Of a stretch of DNA of 64,000 nt, positions 41,966 through 52,000 are shown piece by piece. Position numbers and translations under genes: made by a program. How positions within the stretch are numbered: position 1 is the first letter of the stretch; each line of letters begins with the position of its first letter. The stretch comes from JAJTHC01 sp044348005 (GTDB lineage: Bacteria > Cyanobacteriota > Vampirovibrionia > Vampirovibrionales > JAJTHC01). Under the pieces are notes generated by a model. That model made no database searches and was not told where the DNA came from. It saw only the letters and a program-made list of their open reading frames with translations. The stretch is from assembly GCA_044348005.1 (NCBI GenBank), contig JBIKTR010000004.1:62001-126000 (forward strand). The letters are read 5' to 3'.

Positions 41966-42666
41966 GGCAGTAAATGGGAACGAATCCAATAATGCAACGC
42001 GTATAAAAGCGGGGTAATACCCAGCGCCACGACTAACTTGACTTCATAATTAGAACGGCCAATTAAGAAAATTTCCTGCCACGAAAGTGTACCCGCAAAG
42101 GCAATACTGGTTACAATAAAGGAGTCAAACCCTTGGGAAATAAGCGTTGAACCCGTCGCCCTTAGCCCAATGAATCGATTGCCCGTCCATTGTTTGAATA
42201 AGGAAAAAATGGTGATGTCCAGAAATTGAGAAAATAAGTACGCCGTTAAAGACGCCACAATCATACCCGTAAAGTTGTTGGCCACTTGATGAAACGCCAC
42301 CGCAGAAATCGGCGAATGGGGGGTGATTGGCAAGGTTTCTAAAAAACGAAACACCCCGTAAAAGCCTAGAGCCACCGCAAAGCCAAGCCAAGTCACTCGT
42401 TTGGCGCCTGCGTTACCGTAAAATTCGTTCAACAAATCCGTGAGCAAAAACGTCACAGGAAAGGTAATAATCCCCGCTGAAATGAGGCGTTCGCCCAACA
42501 ACGGCAGATGCAACGGAATCAACACCGCCCCCGTGAGGTTGGCCACAATGAGTGAGGTACAAAACACCACGGACATCAAGGTAAACAAGGTGCCTTGTGC
42601 ATTGACGCCTTCAATTTCAGGCAAAATCCACTGCTTTAAGGTGTGTAACTGGCGTAAGGCATTCAT
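41935..42666 (-). CDS. Queuosine precursor transporter, YhhQ/VUT family
   Basis: 243 residues with about six membrane helices. The family pattern FLLTDLLNEFYGNAGAKRVTW (about 76-96) and the acidic/amide residues in ATGSTLISQGFDSFIVT (about 170-186) are present. YhhQ proteins import preQ0/preQ1 for tRNA queuosine. No preQ1 riboswitch is apparent upstream; the start is 70 bases from the divergent coaE. Confidence 0.9.
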   Translation of the reverse strand: MNALRQLHTLKQWILPEIEGVNAQGTLFTLMSVVFCTSLIVANLTGAVLIPLHLPLLGERLISAGIITFPVTFLLTDLLNEFYGNAGAKRVTWLGFAVALGFYGVFRFLETLPITPHSPISAVAFHQVANNFTGMIVASLTAYLFSQFLDITIFSLFKQWTGNRFIGLRATGSTLISQGFDSFIVTSIAFAGTLSWQEIFLIGRSNYEVKLVVALGITPLLYALHYWIRSHLLPYGKPKATAT

Positions 42667-42699
42667 GCGTTTTAAAACAGACTTTCATCATACTATATA

Positions 42700-42736
42700 T
42701 ATAAGGTATAATATCATAAAAGGAGCAAATAAAGCT
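42700..42736 (+). promoter_or_regulatory. Probable coaE promoter and ribosome binding site
   Basis: GGTATAAT at 42705-42712 followed by AAAAGGAGC ten bases before the ATG at 42737. The region before it is A+T-rich and shared with the divergent yhhQ; no good -35 is visible. Confidence 0.45.
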
Positions 42737-43330
42737 ATGGTAAAACGCATCGGCATTACAGGCGCAATAGGGACGGGCAAAAGTACCGTAGGGCGTTTAT
42801 TGGAAGCCCAAGGCTACCCCGTGATTGATGCCGATGAGGTGGTGCATCAGGCGTTGGCAGAAAATACGGCCGTTCATCACGCCTTGCGCGAGCAGATGGG
42901 CAATGAACTCTTTGATCAGCGCACAGGTCAACCATCTCGACCCGCATTGGCGAAGCGAATTTTTCAAAACGACACAGATAAATTGTTTTTAGAACGTCTT
43001 CTTCACCCGATTGTGCGTCAAGAAATTGAGCGCTTTTTTACGCAGTATCAAGCCAAAGACTTGGCGTTTGCCTTGGTGCCCCTATTATTTGAAAGCGGAT
43101 TAGAGCCGTTTTATGATGAAGTGTGGTGTGTGGCTTGTTCCCCTGCAATCCAAGTAAGCCGATTAAAAGTAAACCGCGGTATGACGGATGAGCAAATCCA
43201 AGCACGACTGAGCAATCAGTGGGCGTTGGACGAAAAAATCAAGCGTTCTGATCGCGTGTTATGGAACGACGGTTCACTTCAAGCCCTACAAACGCAGGTA
43301 GAACAAGCCCTTTCGAACACTATAAAGTAA
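42737..43330 (+). CDS. coaE: Dephospho-CoA kinase
   Basis: 197 residues from the ATG at 42737, placed by AAAAGGAGC; a longer frame back to 42440 overlaps yhhQ. P-loop GAIGTGKST (8-16), the DADEVVH motif (about 31-37), LLFESGLE and RGMTDEQIQARLSNQ are CoaE signatures. It makes CoA from dephospho-CoA, the last step of the pathway, and CoA is the donor for the phosphopantetheinyl transferase nearby. Its last codons (TTCGAACACTATA) match the tip of the stop-codon element. Confidence 0.95.
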   Translation: MVKRIGITGAIGTGKSTVGRLLEAQGYPVIDADEVVHQALAENTAVHHALREQMGNELFDQRTGQPSRPALAKRIFQNDTDKLFLERLLHPIVRQEIERFFTQYQAKDLAFALVPLLFESGLEPFYDEVWCVACSPAIQVSRLKVNRGMTDEQIQARLSNQWALDEKIKRSDRVLWNDGSLQALQTQVEQALSNTIK

Positions 43331-43351
43331 AAGTCGTGGTTCTAGCGAATG

Positions 43352-44302
43352 CTAGGGAGACATCGCATCACAGGCCGTCCACAAATCCTTAAACAGCGGA
43401 GACGACAAATAACGTTCCCCATTGGAACACTGAATGGTGACAATCAGTTGGCCGTTTGATTCAGGACGCTTGGCCACTTCAAGGGCGGCCCACACATTGG
43501 CCCCAGAAGAAATGCCCGACATCATGCCTTCTTTTAAGGCCAAGTCTTTCGCCACCGTCATGGCGGTTTCAGAAGAAACGGGGATGATTTCATCAATGAC
43601 GTGGGGGTCTAAAATACTCGGCACAAAACCTGCCCCGATGCCTTGAATCAGATGAGGGCCAGCAACTTGCCCACTCAAAACGGCACTTTCAGCCGGTTCA
43701 ACCGCAATGATTTTAATGTGAGGGTTTTGTTCCTTCAAAAAACGCCCAACCCCTGTAATGGTCCCCCCTGTGCCCACCCCCGCAATAAAGACATCCACCT
43801 TGCCTTGGGTGCTTTGCCAAATTTCAGGGGCGGTGGTTTTATAATGAATTGCTGAATTGGCGGGGTTGCCGAATTGATCCAACAAATAGGCATTGGGAGT
43901 CGATTCAACAAGGGTTTGGGCATATTCACAGGCGCCCTTCATGCCGAGAGAAGCAGGGGTGAGTTGGACATCCGCACCATAGGCTTTTAAAATCACCCGA
44001 CGTTCCATGGAACAGTTTTCAGGCATCACAATAATGAGCCGATACCCTTTGACCGCGGCTACCATGGCAAGGGCAATACCGCTATTGCCACTGGTGGGTT
44101 CAACCAACACACTTTGGCTGGGGTGAATCAGGCCTTTGGCTTCGGCCTCTTCAATCAAGTACAGGCCGACACGATCCTTAATGCTACCCCCTGGGAGTCG
44201 GGATTCTTGTTTGACGGCGATTTGAGCGTGCAGGCCTTGGCTCAGCGCGTTGAGCAAGACCAAGGGGGTATCTTTAATGGTTTGGGTAATACAGTCCACC
44301 AA
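43352..44302 (-). CDS. cysK: Cysteine synthase A (O-acetylserine sulfhydrylase)
   Basis: 316 residues from the ATG at 44302, after AAAAGGAACAC. PLP lysine in LPGGSIKDR (Lys near 43), substrate loop PTSGNSGIALA (about 70-80), phosphate loop GTGGTITGVGRF (about 179-190), and GISSGANVWAA near the C-terminus. It makes cysteine from O-acetylserine and sulfide, downstream of serB. Monocistronic. Confidence 0.95.
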   Translation of the reverse strand: MVDCITQTIKDTPLVLLNALSQGLHAQIAVKQESRLPGGSIKDRVGLYLIEEAEAKGLIHPSQSVLVEPTSGNSGIALAMVAAVKGYRLIIVMPENCSMERRVILKAYGADVQLTPASLGMKGACEYAQTLVESTPNAYLLDQFGNPANSAIHYKTTAPEIWQSTQGKVDVFIAGVGTGGTITGVGRFLKEQNPHIKIIAVEPAESAVLSGQVAGPHLIQGIGAGFVPSILDPHVIDEIIPVSSETAMTVAKDLALKEGMMSGISSGANVWAALEVAKRPESNGQLIVTIQCSNGERYLSSPLFKDLWTACDAMSP

Positions 44303-44387
44303 CATGCGGGGGGGTGTTCCTTTTAATGAAGAACTAGAGACTTTACAGTATAGCAAAAGTATAGCAAAAAAGTCTGGGAATCTCTCT

Positions 44388-44427
44388 AAAAAAGAAAAAC
44401 CGCTGGTTTTCTTAAAACACCCAGCGG
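44388..44427 (-). terminator. Intrinsic terminator on the minus strand
   Basis: CCGCTGG (44400-44406) pairs with CCAGCGG (44421-44427); on the minus strand the stem is followed by TTTTTCTTTTTT. It lies downstream of the murF-mraY-aminotransferase genes and upstream of cysK, so it most likely separates the two. The rest of 44428-44660 shows no gene. Confidence 0.7.
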
Positions 44428-44669
44428 CAAACCCAATTTGACCAGAATAAAAGTAAAAAGCGTCAGACTCCTGTACAGTGGAGCAACTGGCTTTGTAAAT
44501 CTATCTTAATAAAATAAAAACAGGCAGAAATAATGCCCAATCGTTACAATGTGCAATGTTTGTTTCAACACATCACTTAGGTGGTGTCGACATTTATAGT
44601 GTCGAGGGTATAGAGAAAAAGCGAAGGTATTTTAAATGACGTGAAAAAATGACTAAATTGAGCCTTCTA

Positions 44670-44819
44670 TAGGGTTCGAAAGATAAAATAGGCGATGAGG
44701 CTATTCTAGGAGCCTAGATTTTTTTGTGCGGGCGTGTACACAGACGACCATAACCAAACAAAAAAATCGCAGCGACAACGAAGAGACCATAGACCGTTTT
44801 ATCTCGCGAACACGACCTA
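44670..44819 (-). repeat. Stop-codon element, copy B
   Basis: In the same orientation as the aminotransferase gene. Terminal repeats ATAGGGTTCGAAAGATAAAA (44670) and TTTTATCTCGCGAAC (to about 44812). Conserved TCTAGGCTCCTAGAATAGCC and TCGTTGTCGCTGCGAT (complement) are present. Perfect 10-bp stem between 44717-44726 and 44759-44768, identical to copy A. Its border supplies the TAG of the aminotransferase (44817-44819). Confidence 0.8.
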
Positions 44820-45989
44820 ACTTAGGCGACGAATGGCCTCTTCTAAGGTGGCAATTTCTTTAGCAAAACAAATTCGCACAAACCCACTTCGAGGCGCTTG
44901 AACAAACGTACACCCCGGCACAACGGAAATCCCGGCCGTGTGAATAAGTTCTTTGGCCCAGCGCCATTCATCGTCCACCCCGAGCGTTTTTTTCAAATCA
45001 AGCCAAATATAATAGGCCCCTTCTGGCAAATAGGCCTGCGCCTGTTCAGCAGAAATGCCGAACGCCTGTACGACTTGCAAGGCCACACGACGTTTTTCGG
45101 CATAGGTGGCTTGAACTTCCGCTTGCAAAGTGGGGGTATACGCGTTCAAGGCTTCAGCAGCCACCAATTGAAAGAAGGTGTTGGTGCCTGCGGTGCTTAA
45201 GTCATGTAAGCTTCTAAAGGCGTGTGTGAATTCAGCAGGGCCCACCGCCCAACCGACTCGCCAACCTGTTGCGCTAATGAGTTTTGAACACGAACCAAGC
45301 GTCACGGTTCGTTCCGCCATGCCTGCCATGCGAGCCAACGGCGTAAAGGTGCGCCCGTCGTAAAGGAGCTGATCGTACACTTCATCCGTCAAACACCACA
45401 AATTGTGTTGAATCGCTACATCGGCCAGGGCGTGCAGTTCGGCGTCCGTCAACACCCGCCCCGTTGGATTGTTCGGATTGTTGATCAAGATCGCCTTAGT
45501 GTTTGGGGTAATAAGGGCGTCTAAAACTTCTGCTTCAATGCGAAAATCAGGCGCTTTTAAGGGGTAAAAAACGGGAATGGCCCCTAAGCTTTTGACTAAA
45601 TCATGATACGGTTCATAAAAGGGTTCAAAAACAAGGACTTCATCGCCCGCGTTGACGAACGCTTTTAAGGCCAAATACAACGCTTCTGTGGCGCCACAGG
45701 TAATGGTGACTTCACGTTCAGCGTCGTAATGTAGACCATAAAAACGCTGGTAATACGACGCCACCGCTTCACGCGTTTGACGGGCGCCCCAGGTGTTACG
45801 CAGCTGGTGAAGATCTTTGCCTTGTGCCAAGACGTCTTCATAAGCGGCTAACACCCAAGGGGGGGGATCGTAATCAGGCAAGCCTTCGGCCAAATTAAGC
45901 GCCTGTTTTTCCACCGCCAAACGAGACATTTCACAGATTAACGATTCCTGCACCCCTTGCGTGATGCGAGACAATGGCGGAATCCACAT
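44817..45989 (-). CDS. Class I PLP aminotransferase
   Basis: 390 residues, fold-type I. Motifs: NLAEGLPDYDPP near 32, NPNNPTGRV (about 171-179), DEVYDQLLYDG and the PLP lysine in LGSCSKLISATGWRVGW. The closest match I can recall is to the methionine/kynurenine aminotransferase (YbdL-like) subgroup. The exact substrate is open. It is third in an apparent operon after murF and mraY: mraY's stop and this start share a base at 45989, but no cell-wall role is known for the subgroup. Confidence 0.88.
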   Translation of the reverse strand: MWIPPLSRITQGVQESLICEMSRLAVEKQALNLAEGLPDYDPPPWVLAAYEDVLAQGKDLHQLRNTWGARQTREAVASYYQRFYGLHYDAEREVTITCGATEALYLALKAFVNAGDEVLVFEPFYEPYHDLVKSLGAIPVFYPLKAPDFRIEAEVLDALITPNTKAILINNPNNPTGRVLTDAELHALADVAIQHNLWCLTDEVYDQLLYDGRTFTPLARMAGMAERTVTLGSCSKLISATGWRVGWAVGPAEFTHAFRSLHDLSTAGTNTFFQLVAAEALNAYTPTLQAEVQATYAEKRRVALQVVQAFGISAEQAQAYLPEGAYYIWLDLKKTLGVDDEWRWAKELIHTAGISVVPGCTFVQAPRSGFVRICFAKEIATLEEAIRRLS

Positions 45990-47062
45990 TAGTGTAAGAC
46001 CCCGTTAAATCGCTGTAAATACAAGGTCAACATGCACAATAGGCCATGAAACAAAACAAACGCATTGACCACGTGAGTTTCATGCCAACCACAGAGTTCA
46101 AAATGGTGATGAAAGGGGGCCATTTTAAAGAAGCGTTTTTTCCAGAGTTGAAAGCCCACAATTTGAATCAGCACACTGAGTGCTTCAAGCGTAAAAATGC
46201 CCGCGCTCAGCAGTAACCACGCATCTTGATGGGTCATTAGGCCCACTGTGGCGATCAATCCGCCCAGCGCAAGGCTCCCAGAATCTCCCATAAACACGCG
46301 GGCGGGAAATTTGTTGTATACCAAAAAAGCAATTAAACAAGGAAGAATTAACACACACAATAATAAAGAAGGAAAATAGGTTTGCGCGTGAGCTTGGGTG
46401 ATTAAAAACAAGGCAAAGGCATAAAAGGTAAGCGCAGTGGTGCTTCCTGCCAAGCTGTCAAGGCCATCCGTTAAGTTGACGGCGTTAGACAAGGCCGTAA
46501 CAGCAAAGGTGGCGTACAATATATATTGCCACGCTTCTAAACGAAGCACGTGATGAAACACATGCACGTGGGTGTCGCCCACCACAAACACCATAATCAG
46601 CCCCAAAATGATGCCAATCCCCGCTTGTACAACGAGTTTGGTTCTGGCACCAAGGCCTTTGTTGTGTTGTTTAAGCACTTTAGCAAGGTCGTCCCACATG
46701 CCTAGGCCCATAAGGCTCAAGCATATGACGAGTGGGGTGTAAAAATAGGGCGACGGTAAAATATGTTCGGCTTGTTTGACAGCTTGCATGACCCCCGCCA
46801 TGATTAAGGACACCAGAACCCACAAGGTAATTAAGAAAATGCCTCCGCCTGTTGGGGTGCCTTGTTTAGACTGGTGCGAATCGGGGCCTTCTTCACGAAT
46901 AAATTGTTGCACACGCAGTGATTTAAGGAAGTTAATGAACAACGGAAAACCAATCAAACCTAAGCCAAAGGCAATCAACACAGCGGGTAAAATAAAAATG
47001 AGTTGCGATTTAAGTAAAGGAACCAAGTGGGCTTGTTGAATGAGTTCTATAAAAGTATTCAT
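45989..47062 (-). CDS. mraY: Phospho-MurNAc-pentapeptide translocase
   Basis: 357 residues from the ATG at 47062 (MNTFIELIQQAH), which overlaps the murF stop as ATGA. About ten membrane helices, with GTPTGGGIFLI (about 72-82), the catalytic Asp pair near MWDDLAK, NAVNLTDGLDSLAG (about 201-214) and PFHHHFELCGW (about 320-330). It joins UDP-MurNAc-pentapeptide to undecaprenyl phosphate to give lipid I, the substrate of murG at 14.7 kb. Confidence 0.96.
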   Translation of the reverse strand: MNTFIELIQQAHLVPLLKSQLIFILPAVLIAFGLGLIGFPLFINFLKSLRVQQFIREEGPDSHQSKQGTPTGGGIFLITLWVLVSLIMAGVMQAVKQAEHILPSPYFYTPLVICLSLMGLGMWDDLAKVLKQHNKGLGARTKLVVQAGIGIILGLIMVFVVGDTHVHVFHHVLRLEAWQYILYATFAVTALSNAVNLTDGLDSLAGSTTALTFYAFALFLITQAHAQTYFPSLLLCVLILPCLIAFLVYNKFPARVFMGDSGSLALGGLIATVGLMTHQDAWLLLSAGIFTLEALSVLIQIVGFQLWKKRFFKMAPFHHHFELCGWHETHVVNAFVLFHGLLCMLTLYLQRFNGVLH

Positions 47063-48516
47063 AAAGCGAAATGCCCCCATTCGGATGCGGTGTATGGATA
47101 TGATTCTAAGAAGGGGATTACCCGTTCAAGGGCATGAAAACGACTGCCTTTTAAGAAGTAGGCGATGGGCGTTTTGTGGCCTACTTTGTGACCTAATTTG
47201 TGGCCTAAGGTATTTATACAGTCGACTTTAAAGGACTCAAGGGCGTGTAAAAAGTCTTCTGTTGTGGGGTAAATCACGGTGTTTTCGTTCAAGGAAAGGC
47301 CCTGCCATTCTTCACCGACAAGCACCACGCCTTGCACGCCTTCAGCAGTAGCAGCGACTTGATACACGTCTGCATGATAGGTCAAAGACGCTTGGCCCAA
47401 TTCTTTCATACTCCCTAGAATCAGGATTCGCGCGGGGTGATCTTCTAGTGAAGTAGCGAAAAACGCGTTTAAGCTGGCGTTCATACTAGCGGGGTTGGCG
47501 TTATAGGCATCGTTAATCAGGGTATTGCTGTTGGGCAGTTCAAGACGCTCAAAGCGTCCGCTTTGAGAGGTAAAGGATGCCAAAGCATCCGCGACGGCTT
47601 GGGTGGAAAGGCCAAGCACTTTGGCGATTTTAATCACCCCCAAAAGGTTCGACACCTGATGTTGCCCCGGTAATGGGGAATGAAACGCCACCCCTTCAAC
47701 GCTAAAGCGAAAGGTGCCATCGGGCAACGCGACCATGTTTTCAGCGTCTTTTATATCGTAACGCCAGTGGGTCAAATGGGCCAAGGAAAGTTCAGCCAGT
47801 CGGGCTTCAAGGTAGGGGTCGTTACCGTTTGAAACCAACGTACTTTTTAGGCCTTCAACCAATTCGCACTTGGCGATGGCCGTATTTTCTAGCGTGCCGA
47901 GCAATTCAAGGTGGGCAGGCCCAATGTTAATCAATAGCCCAATATCGGGTTCGGCCATCAGGCTCAAGCGTCTAATTTGACCTAGGCCTCGCATGCCCAT
48001 TTCAACAATCGCGATTTCGGTGTCTTTTTCAAGGGCCAAAAGCGTTTGAGCCACCCCAATATCGTTATTACAATTCCCCTGCGTGGCTTGTGTGGGGCGA
48101 CTTTGCTTAAAAACGTGAAAGAGATATTCTTTTAAAGTGCTTTTGCCTGAACTGCCTGTTAAGCCAATCACAGTGGCCAAAGAGCGTCTGCGGTGAAAGC
48201 GAGCCAGTACTTGAAGGGCCTCTAGGGTGTCTTTCACCAACAGGAGTGTGAGATTCTTTAAGGCGTGAGATTGATTGAAATGGCTGTTGTAATACCGTTC
48301 TTCACAAAACGCCACTAACACGCCCGAATCAGCCACGGACGCCAAATAATCATGCCCGTCAAAACGTTCGCCCACCAACGGTAAAAAAAGGTCGTGCGCC
48401 TTTAGGTGACGAGAATCCGTACTAATGGAAAAGCATACACTAGAATCGGGCGGTCCATGAAGTACGCGGGCTTGTGTGGCTTGCACCAATTCAGCGAAGC
48501 TAAAAGTCGCTGTCAT
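47059..48516 (-). CDS. murF: UDP-MurNAc-tripeptide:D-Ala-D-Ala ligase
   Basis: 485 residues. Mur ligase motifs: GLTGSSGKSTLKE (about 117-129, ATP loop; the usual GKT reads GKS), GNCNNDIGV, EMGMRGLGQI (about 169-178), and NDAYNANPASM (about 336-346). It completes the cytoplasmic UDP-MurNAc-pentapeptide and hands over to mraY by a 4-base overlap. An HTH gene lies 15 bases upstream on the same strand. Confidence 0.95.
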   Translation of the reverse strand: MTATFSFAELVQATQARVLHGPPDSSVCFSISTDSRHLKAHDLFLPLVGERFDGHDYLASVADSGVLVAFCEERYYNSHFNQSHALKNLTLLLVKDTLEALQVLARFHRRRSLATVIGLTGSSGKSTLKEYLFHVFKQSRPTQATQGNCNNDIGVAQTLLALEKDTEIAIVEMGMRGLGQIRRLSLMAEPDIGLLINIGPAHLELLGTLENTAIAKCELVEGLKSTLVSNGNDPYLEARLAELSLAHLTHWRYDIKDAENMVALPDGTFRFSVEGVAFHSPLPGQHQVSNLLGVIKIAKVLGLSTQAVADALASFTSQSGRFERLELPNSNTLINDAYNANPASMNASLNAFFATSLEDHPARILILGSMKELGQASLTYHADVYQVAATAEGVQGVVLVGEEWQGLSLNENTVIYPTTEDFLHALESFKVDCINTLGHKLGHKVGHKTPIAYFLKGSRFHALERVIPFLESYPYTASEWGHFAL

Positions 48517-48531
48517 AGGATTATCCCCCCC

Positions 48532-48747
48532 CTAAAATAGCTTCTGCTGAACGGGTTCAGCTTCAAATAAATCCCCGACGGCACAATCTAAAATATCACA
48601 CAATCTGTCCATATTTTCGTAGTTGGGTTGGGTACGACCGCTGGCCCATGAATAAATGGTTTGTTGAGGCAACCCCATTTCTTTGGCCAATTTATAGAGG
48701 CTCCAGGCTTTACGTTCGCGAGCGACATCTTTAAGCTTAATTTTCAT
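48532..48747 (-). CDS. Small XRE-type helix-turn-helix regulator
   Basis: 71 residues from the ATG at 48747 (MKIKLKDVARERKAWSLYKL), after GAGGGTTCCCT; a longer frame from 48897 has no site. Single Cro/C1 HTH: SLYKLAKEMGLPQQTIYSWASGRTQ as helices 2-3, then MDRLCDILDCAVGDLFE. The next gene is murF, 15 bases away on the same strand, so it may control the operon. A role in murein gene control is inference from position only. Confidence 0.85.
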   Translation of the reverse strand: MKIKLKDVARERKAWSLYKLAKEMGLPQQTIYSWASGRTQPNYENMDRLCDILDCAVGDLFEAEPVQQKLF

Positions 48748-49003
48748 AGGGAACCCTCTAAATACTTCAAATGCTTGTTGAGTCAACATACTAAACAGTA
48801 TACGGCCTATACAAAAAAGCATCAAGTCTTTTTTCTTGACTGCTGTCCCAGCCCCTAAGAATCCCCTGTGTGAATGAACTTGATCCTTATCGATCAACCA
48901 AAGAAGGGAGATGACACAAGGGCCAACACGAAAGCGCTACAGCAAGTCCTTATAATAAAAAGTGTGTACCCCTAACGGTTTCCCTAATTATTGAGGTGTC
49001 TAA

Positions 49004-52000
49004 ATGTTTAGCCCATTTGTTAATCCACTTTTGTGTAAAAAAACGGCTCAAACCCTAGGTGCCGTGTTAGGTGTTACCGCATTATTGGTGGGGGGATTCG
49101 AACACGCTTTGGCCGCGTCAAGCCTTCCAGCTTCGGCTCAATCGGGGGTTAGGCTTTATAATCGAGGGTTGGTGGCTCAGTCTTTAAAGGTATTTAGATC
49201 CACCGTCAAACGAAACCCCACCAATGCCTTGGCCTACACGTGGCTAGGTAAAGCCTATAAAAAACAAGGGGGGCAAACCAATCAGGCTTTAGCGATTCAA
49301 GCCTTTGAAACCGCCTTGGAACTGGATCCCACAGAAGCTACAGCCCTAAAAGAACTGGCGGAACTGTATAGTTGGGATCCAAACAAGCGCGCCGAAGCCA
49401 CCCGTTTGCTACAACAGTACGTAAGTCTAAAACCGCAGGATTACAGTGCTGAAAAACAACTGGCCATGCTATACATATGGCAAGGGCTTTATGAAAAAGC
49501 CACCCCCTATGTAGAACATGTTCAAGCCTACTACCCCAAGGATGCTCCGTTTTTAACGGCTTATGCGCAATACCTGACTTATACAGGGCGCCCTTACGAA
49601 GCCGTCGAATTGTATGAAGGCCCCCTTAAGGCGCATTCCGCCAATGCTGGTGTGAATCTGCGTCAGGCTTATGTGGCGGCGTTGGTGAAAAGTGGGCAAA
49701 CCGCGCAGGCCCGCACGATCTATCGCCAAATGCTTTCGGCGTCTGAAGTCAATGGCCGCTTGGATGACACCGTTTTAAATGCCTTAGCCGGCATGGCTTA
49801 TGAACTAGGGGACTTTGAAGAAGCCCTTTCCATAGACAAAGAACTGCTTCATTCCACTAAAGTAGACGCCGTTCAAATCACCTTTCGCATGGCGCGTTCC
49901 TACCAGCACTTGGGGCATTATGAAAAAGCCTTGACGTTGTTTGGGGAATTGCACCATCAAGGCCGTTTAAACACGAATGAAAAAATTGAATACGCCGATG
50001 TATTGACTGAAGCAAGGGCCAAAGGCGTCACGGGTGTGGATCCCTCTCATATTGAAGAGATCTTTCATGAAGCCCTAAAAACCACGAACGACAAAGTGGG
50101 CCTTTCTTTAAGACTGGCACGCTTGTATGCCACTCAAGCGGATGAATCCGCCAATGCGGTGAACTACTTTATTTATGCCGCTGAACGAGATGCCACCGGC
50201 AAAGCCAAAACGGAACTCATTGACTTTTTAAAATCGTTGGCCGAAAATCCGGCCGCCAATGTGCAAGAAGCTTATTCTAAAGCTTTGCACAGTTTCCCGA
50301 ACGATCCTGAACTCACGGGTGTTTACGCGGAATATCTTTCGTGGAATGAAGCCACGCGCCCCCAAGCCTTAGAACAATTTTTAAAGCTGGCCCAAACCCA
50401 GCCCAAGGTTTCTAAAGCCTATGCTGAAAAAGTGGAACAAACGTTGGTGTGGCACCAAGCCAAACGCGAATACGTCACGTGGTACGAACTATTGGGCCAA
50501 GCCTACCCCACGATTCACGCCCACAAGCTCGCCTTGGCGCGTGCTTACTGGCAAGACAAATCTGCCACCCCTAATGTTGAAAAGGCCTATAGCCTTTACA
50601 ATGAATTAATGCCCCTTTACGGTAAGGATCCTAAATTTGTCAATGAATTTGCAGGTTTGTTAAGCCAAAGCCCTGACAAAAAAATGAAGGCGCGTGGCCT
50701 TGCGCTGGTGGAAGGCTTATATCTTCAAAATCCTACCGACTTGGGTTTAACGCTTGCGTACGCCAAGCAGTTAAGTTATTCTGGCAAGCAAAGCCACGCC
50801 ATTAAATTGTTTGACAAAGTGTTGAGTCATTCTCCCCAATCCCGAGATGCGTTGGTAGGTAAAGCGAATGCTTATTTGTGGAATAGTGAAAATTATAAAG
50901 CCATTAAACTTCTCAACCAAGCGCGTCAAACCTACCCGCATGATTCAGAAATACTTCATTCACTAGCAGAAGCATATAAGGCCATTGGCCGTTATGACAA
51001 AGCCTTGGCGATTATGAAAGAAAGTAAGCAGATTCAGCCTGTGACCCCGTCATCCATAAGCGATGCATTTCTTGAAACAAAGGGGGCTGAATCCAACCAA
51101 GGGTTCATGGATGCTTTAAAGCCAGAATCCGAGGCGTCTAATTTATCATCCAATACATCTACGCTACGGCAGCCTGGTAGAAATAAAATTGTGGACTTTG
51201 AGTCCACCGAAGCCTACCCCCTTATTGTATGGGAAGACGCCGCAAGTGACGTGCTTCCACAAACACAACGCACGACTCATCCCACCCCTCTAATCCCCCA
51301 ACCCCTTGGCATGGATGAAACATTCGCCACCTTGCATCGTTTGCAACAACAGTCTTCTCAACAATTAGAACGCTTGCATACCAAAGTCAACGTCCTTAGC
51401 GATATGGCCCCAGGGCAGGCAGAAGTCACTGGCGTTCGTTTGAATAAACCAGATCAATCAGCCTTTGCTTCGGGTTTTCATACGGCGCTTTCGAATCAAT
51501 CCCATGTTCAAGATCTGGCCACCTATGGTGTGTTAGGGGAACTAAACGCTCAGGAAGACGTTGAACTAGGCATGGGGCAAACCATTATTTCAGACGAAGA
51601 CCCCGCCGTGGGCAACTATGTCGGCGGAAGAGGCGACCTCTTTCAGCTCGACAAACTAACGGATTTAAATCGTGATATTAAAGAAGCCATGCGTCCGACC
51701 TTTCGTACAGGCTTTTTGTACACCTCTCAAGACGGTGAAGACACCACCAACAAGTTACGCCATTGGATTGTACCAAACCAAATTAGCTTTAACCTAACCC
51801 CCAATGTGCGCATGCGGGCAGGCTATGCCGTTCGAAACCTCATGATTCCCGCCATTCGGGACTACAACTTGAATCCTCGTAGCACGATGGCGCATCAGTA
51901 CAGTTTAGGCACGAGCTTTGCCCTTACGGACAAATTAAGCTTCGACGGCGATGCTTCACTTGAAAATTATACCCAAAGTAGTAGCGTCAACGTCAACTAT

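Noticed and set aside
42667..42736. preQ1 riboswitch upstream of the YhhQ transporter
   Set aside because: The 70-base gap is A+T-rich with no C-rich stem or pseudoknot-like tail of a preQ1 aptamer.
43312..43330. Further copy of the stop-codon element at the end of coaE
   Set aside because: Only the tip (about 13-18 bases, TTTCGAACACTATA) matches; neither the conserved blocks nor the stem follow. Kept as a remark under coaE.
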